Of a stretch of DNA of 64,000 bases, positions 59,109 to 64,000 are shown one piece after another. The translations under genes were made by a program, and so were the position numbers. The stretch lies in contig NC_092338.1 of NCBI RefSeq assembly GCF_046630445.1, positions 150,646,501-150,710,500 on the forward strand. The letters are read 5' to 3'. The stretch's first letter is position 1. Each line of letters starts with the position of its first letter. Below the pieces are notes generated by a model. It ran no database searches and was not told the origin of the DNA. It saw nothing but the letters and a program-made list of their open reading frames with translations. Source of the stretch: Rutidosis leptorrhynchoides (Eukaryota; Streptophyta; Magnoliopsida; Asterales; Asteraceae).

Positions 59109-60620
59109 GTGTAGAATTTGTCCTTTGATTTCATAATCTGGCGCATTAATGTCTTGATCTAGTTACAGGTGGTGAACATACAAAAGATGGTGAACGTCTT
59201 GCTCGTTGCATTCACTGAATATCCTATTAGTTTTTAAAAGGAAAGAAAAATTATAATAAGTTATCCAACCAATAGATTTTTCTGATTTTGCCCACGTTTT
59301 GAATAGCCAAAAGATGCAGCAGAGGGGCGGGATTCGTTTGGTCTCAATATAATTGAGGACTGTTTGGCTCCAATAACCCGGTCCACGTACAAATCCAACT
59401 ATTACTACGAACCAGAAAATTTTGATGTCTATCAATTTAACCACTTAAAATAAATTTTCGTAATTTTAAGAAAATTTAGATAAGAAGTAGAATAAAAATC
59501 TATGTCCTAAAACTAGAATAGCGAGAAATAAGAAAGAAAAAGAGTTCGTCGGAAAAGGTCGAAAAAGAAAAATGGTTGAAAAATAAAAGGTGACGGAAAA
59601 ATAAAAGAAACTTATAAAACTTAAAAATACTTGACTAACCTAACCTTATTACTACCACTAACTTAAAATTATAATCGCAAATTGAGATTACTAATTGGAA
59701 TGATAATTGATACATAGTAAAAGGTGTCTAAAAATATTAAAGCTTACAGGAAAAACTATATCCCAAATGGAAATAACTTAAAAAGAAACTAAAACTTAAA
59801 AAGGCGTCGCAAAATTCTAAAGCACCTAAATCTTAGTCTAAATAAAAAGCACTTAAGGAATTCTACGGCAAAGCCTAAAAATCTAGAAGTAAAAATAACT
59901 ATGGCAAAAACTAAGTTTAAAACTAAATATGAGCTAAAAATACAAATATTATGCTAAAACAATTAAAAAGGGATAAAATATAAAAATATACAAAAAGTTG
60001 TAAAAAGTACAATTTTTATAAAAATATTATTTTTATATTATTTATTTATTAAAAATATTAATTTTACAATTTAATTAAACTTAAAAAAACTAAAATATAA
60101 ATTAAATAAAACTTAAATTAGAATAAAACTAATTATAATAATAATAATAATTAGGGTTAATAATAATAATAATTAATAATTATCCGTAATAAATGCAGTT
60201 TTAGGGTTTCTGTCGCGTGTCAGAATTACTCCGCGAGTCGCGGTATTCAATGCAGCAAACCCCGCGAGTCACGGGGTTCCAAAATTCAACTCTGGAGCAG
60301 TTTGAAATTTTACGCGTTTTTCTTCTTTTTTTTTTATTTTTAATTTCTGTTTTTAATTTTCTGTTTTAATAAAAGTATTTATATAATAAAAACTTATATC
60401 TAAAAACTAAAATAGAAATATTTTATAATTTTATAAATAAAAATCTTAAAACTAGAATTATATATATATATTTTTTATATGTTTTTAAATAAAAACAAAA
60501 TACTTAAATAAAACTTATATAAAAATAAAGAAACTTTATAAAACTTAAATATTTAACAAAATCTTAAAAATACATAAATTTTTTTTTATATTAGCGTTGC
60601 GCTTCCGGCTTTTAAGAGAT
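59109..60620 (-). other. Leader of the Athila-like element
   Basis: 1.5 kb of AT-rich leader between primer site and gag. It has a palindromic pair at 60229-60278 and no recognisable ORF except a possible gag N-terminus at 59163-59444, which looks non-coding in composition. Confidence 0.55.
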
Positions 60621-60638
60621 TCCCCGGCAGCGGCGCAA
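60621..60638 (-). other. tRNA-Asp-type primer site of the Athila-like element
   Basis: TTGCGCCGCTGCCGGGGA on the minus strand, eight bases from the LTR end. It differs at two bases from the usual TGGCGCCGTTGCCGGGGA. Confidence 0.85.
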
Positions 60639-60646
60639 AAAATACT

Positions 60647-62645
60647 TGATGTTTTAGCAGAGTAGTATATAAAATAGCTTATATTTTTACAGAAAATACT
60701 ATTAAATACGGTACAATTTTACACAAGATATTTATTTATTTATAGAATGGATATACTTAAACCTTGCTACAACACTTATAGGCAGTGTACCTAATCGTAC
60801 AGTAGTGTAGTTTTTAGTAAGTCCGGTTCGTTCCACAGGGAATCTTTTTAAACAAAGCTTAACGCTATATTAGTTTACTTTTATAAAAATACAAATATAT
60901 ATATATATATATAAGTAATATTATTATTATAAAGGGGGGTTTTTACCGTTTAATGACCGGTTTGTTGATTTTAAAACTTTAGTCGCAGTTAAAACCAAAT
61001 GTAAAATATTAAAAATAAATACAAAACTTAAATTAAAGCATAAAGTAAATAACGATAATGAAATTGCGAATAATAAAAGTGCGATAAAATAAACTTGCGA
61101 TAATTAAAAAGTACGATAATTAAAAGTGCAATTAAATACAATAACAATAAAAATGCGATAATTAGAAGTGCAATTAAATATAAAATAAAGGAAATTAAAT
61201 ATGAAATAAAAGAATTATGCTTATTTAAACTTCCGTAATCATGATGTTTGACGTGTTGATTTTAGTTTTATGCCCATGGGTTAATTGTCCTTTGTCCTGG
61301 ATTATTTAATATGTCCATACGGATTTGTCCATAATAGTCCATCAGTCATAAATATAAAGAGCGAAAGCCTTCGTCAAATTATTCTTATTCCCGAAGTCAA
61401 ATATTCCAACTAATTGGGGATTCGAATTGTAACAAGGTTTTAATACTTTGTTTAATGAATACACCAGGTTATCGACTGCGTGTAAACCAAGGTTTTACTA
61501 CTTTGTTAACAATTACACCAATTACCCTTGAATGTAATTCACCCCTGTTTCAACAAGTTTATTAACTATTAATCCAGTTCCGTATCCGGTAAAATGAATA
61601 ATTATTGGTATTTATAGATATCCCGCCCACCGTACCCAGTCAAGCGTATGTGGTTATATAAATACGTCAAATTATAAGTTTGTATATTAAATTAACAAGG
61701 TATTGTTTAGTTAATATAAAACCCATTAATAGCCCATAGTCTAATTTCCAAAAGTGTCGTTCTTTTTTCCAAACCCCAATTATGGTACAAAGCCCAATTA
61801 CCCAATTTTAGTAATTAGCCCAACATCATGATTACTTCGGATTAAATAAGCATAATAATAACTTAGCTACGAGACATTAATATAAAAAGGTTGAACATAA
61901 CTTACAATGATTAAAAATAGCGTAGCGTTACACGGACAGAATTTCAACTTACACCCTTACAACATTCGCTAACATACCCTTATTATTAGAATTATAATTA
62001 AAATTAAAATATAAATTATAAATATATATATATATATATATATTTTACGTATATTGAGAGAGAGAGATATATGATATCTTTTTACGATCAGAATGCGCGA
62101 GCTTTATAGGGAGTTTCTGAAATTGGGGTTCCGCGACTCGCGGCCATTTTGGCCTTCAAACTCCGCGAGTCGCGGAGTTTACTTTTACAGCTCACACAAG
62201 CTTGGCTCTTTGTTTACCGACGGTTTAAATATAAATATAATATATTAAATAATTATAAGAATTATTTAAATATTATATTATATTTATGTGCATAGTTGAC
62301 TTGTAATTTTTAGTCCGTTGCGTCGAGCGTTGAGGGTTGACTCTGGTCCTGGTTCCGGATTTTCGAACGTCCTTGCGTACAATTTAATATCTTGTACTTT
62401 GCGTTTTGAATCTTGTACTCTTGTAATTTCGAGACGTTTCTTATCAATAATTGGAACCTCTTTGATTGTCTTTTCTACTTTTGAGCTTTTTGGTCGTTTG
62501 CGTCTTCAATTCGTCGAATCTGTCTTTTGTCTTCACCTTTTATTATTTAAACGAATATCACTTGTAAATAGAACAATTGCAACTAAAAGCTTGTCTTTCT
62601 TGAGGAATAATGTTATGAAATATATGTTCGTTTTTAGCATTATCA
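60647..62645 (-). repeat. 5' LTR of the Athila-like element
   Basis: 1,999 bp, matching 46078-48076 with few substitutions; palindromic pair at 62131-62178. Confidence 0.92.
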
Positions 62646-62650
62646 GTTCC

Positions 62651-64000
62651 AGTTTGCGGTTTCGGTCAACGACACTCATCGGGTTACACAATAGAGTTGC
62701 TAGCTAGACCAAAAGAGCCCATGGACTTCCTCTTGGACCCTCATGGCCGAAATCCACCCCAAGCCCCCCTTGTTGGACCTTTTTGTTCACTAGTTTGCTT
62801 AATGGGTTGTAGTTAGGCCCTAAAGCTGACCCTTAAAACCCCTAAATAGAAAAACACACTTACTCACTTCTCCCTACCCTAGACCCACAAATTTTACAGC
62901 CTCCCATCATCATCTTCATCGTCGATCACCATCCCCACAAGAACACCACTCAAAACTCAAAATTTGAACAAGTCTCGTGCATTAAAGTTGTTGCTTTCTT
63001 CATCCTCTACGCGATAGTACTTGCAATTTGTGATTCTAAGGTATAATTGAAAACCCTAATTGTTTTAGATCTAATTTTATTTCAATTACATAGTGTAATC
63101 AAGTCTAGTGCTCAATTGATGATGTATAGAGTTATCGTTTATCGTTTAATTTTTCGATTGATGTTGTTGCATGAAAAACGAATTTGTAATTTAATGATAT
63201 GATAAAATTTACTTATGAACTGATCTTGGATGATTATCTAGATGTATAGATATCTAAAAACTATTGAGTTTGGACTTTGATTTTGCATTATTTCGTTATC
63301 GTATGCTCAAGATATGATTAATCGAAGTTTCGTTTGGGTTTCACATGTAATCCGAATTTTCTGAATTGTATGCTTTGTGTTTTAGCTTATTAAAAGTATG
63401 CTACTGTATTCCTTATGAAAATTTATGCAATTTATACTAAAGATTTGCATCAAAAGGTTATGTAATGCTCCCGATATGATAAAATGAAGATTTGATTTGT
63501 AAAGTATGCTGAATCAGTTTTTAAGTTCACATAAAAATTTCTAGAATGAACTAGGAGTTGATTTAGACTTTGATATTCTGGAATATGTTAGTCTAAGTAT
63601 TCCTTTACATGTTTCATTTGTATTCAAACTTGAGAGAACGTGAATTGCCATGAGATATATGCTTATCTATGTGATGCGTCCGATTGATGGTCAAAAACTG
63701 ATGAGTCTGTAATGTTTTGCGAAACTGTACAAATTGGCTAAAGCAATGCCTCTGATTATTTTATCACTAAAACATTGAGATGTTTTGAGAGGATAACAAT
63801 TGGCTGTTCATCAAAGTCTATTTTCTATATTTTATGAAAAATGTTTAAAAACTGACGCGCGAGCAAAAATTTCTGTAATGAACTCAGACTTGATTCTTTC
63901 TGATATTGGACTTTTAATTATCGTATGAGGCTTTGGCTGGACTTTTTGGAATCTATTTTAAGTATAGTTATGATCTGGAGTTTTTCATAATTTCATGAGT
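62651..64000 (+). repeat. Continuation of LTR C or its transcript leader
   Basis: Continues the sequence cut at 46077. About 62850-62960 is rich in C, T and A (ACTTCTCCCTACCC, CATCATCATCTTCATCGTCG), like a plant 5' leader, and TCTAAGGTATAATTG at about 63035 looks like a 5' splice site. No ORF. The LTR end is not reached in the window. Confidence 0.4.

Larger units (their letters stand above)
46078..62645 (-). mobile_element. Complete Athila-like Ty3/gypsy retrotransposon, 16.6 kb
   Basis: Two LTRs of exactly 1,999 bp (46078-48076 and 60647-62645) are flanked by GTTCC (46073-46077 and 62646-62650). On the minus strand they begin TGATAATGC and end AAACATCA. Primer site for tRNA-Asp at 60621-60638, purine tract at 48077-48092. 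Order on the minus strand: leader, gag, protease, RT, RNase H, integrase, small Zn-type ORF, large extra ORF, 3' untranslated region. The coding part has three stops and one frameshift in gag-pol and one frameshift in the extra ORF. LTRs differ at perhaps one percent by eye, so it is young but already broken. Confidence 0.92.

Noticed and set aside
1..64000. CRISPR array, operons or bacterial features
   Set aside because: No regularly spaced repeat array or prokaryotic gene organisation; the DNA is plant nuclear repeat sequence.

Overview
The window is plant nuclear DNA that is almost entirely transposable elements nested in one another. I see no intact host gene. The evidence is: many LTR retrotransposons with tRNA-iMet or tRNA-Asp primer sites, plant CACTA, hAT and Mutator-type DNA elements, a plant SINE, TTTAGGG-type repeats, a plant F-box fragment and a plastid-type HSP70 fragment. 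The repeat families look to me like those of the daisy family (Asteraceae), but that is recognition from memory. The setting resembles a gene-poor, heterochromatic region.

Layout. 1-22603 is a plus-strand Ty3/gypsy element (B), whose 5' LTR is cut by the window edge. Between its primer site and its gag-pol it carries an acidic ORF and an F-box-like ORF. A second element (A, 1899-17617) with 4.19-kb LTRs sits inside the F-box ORF, flanked by the 5-bp duplication CAGAA. A reversed family-B solo LTR (8527-11936) sits inside A, so the nest has three layers. Both LTRs of A hold an antisense RRM fragment, probably LINE-derived, and a tRNA-like pol III box. A itself has only one unfamiliar, broken ORF, so it was probably mobilised in trans.

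22604-29493 holds degenerate telomere-type repeats, a SINE with a 16-bp duplication, a 2-kb coding-free copia-like LTR element on the minus strand, a Mutator-like MITE with a perfect 9-bp duplication, an HSP70 pseudogene fragment, a second SINE-like copy and a possible Helitron 3' end. 29494-32891 is a non-autonomous Ty1/copia element with gag and protease followed by an unrecognised C-terminal segment. 33441-34280 is a long foldback element between two (TA)n tracts. 34348-41806 is a Ty1/copia element whose RT was deleted and whose 3' LTR contains a hAT MITE; it is inserted into CACTA-type sequence that ends at 42730 with the usual CACTA terminus. 42731-44420 is a minus-strand fragment with a tRNA-Asp primer site.

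45556-64000 starts as another gypsy LTR (C), split by a complete 16.6-kb Athila-like element (46078-62645, minus strand, two 1,999-bp LTRs, duplication GTTCC). Its gag-pol has three stops and one frameshift. Downstream of integrase it has two more ORFs: a small one with a near-zinc-knuckle and a large one resembling the extra ORF of Athila/Tat elements.

No coding unit is fully open, so function now depends on trans supply if there is any. Coordinates of element ends come from matching both LTRs and their target-site duplications by eye. Clade names and similarity statements are from memory and were not searched.
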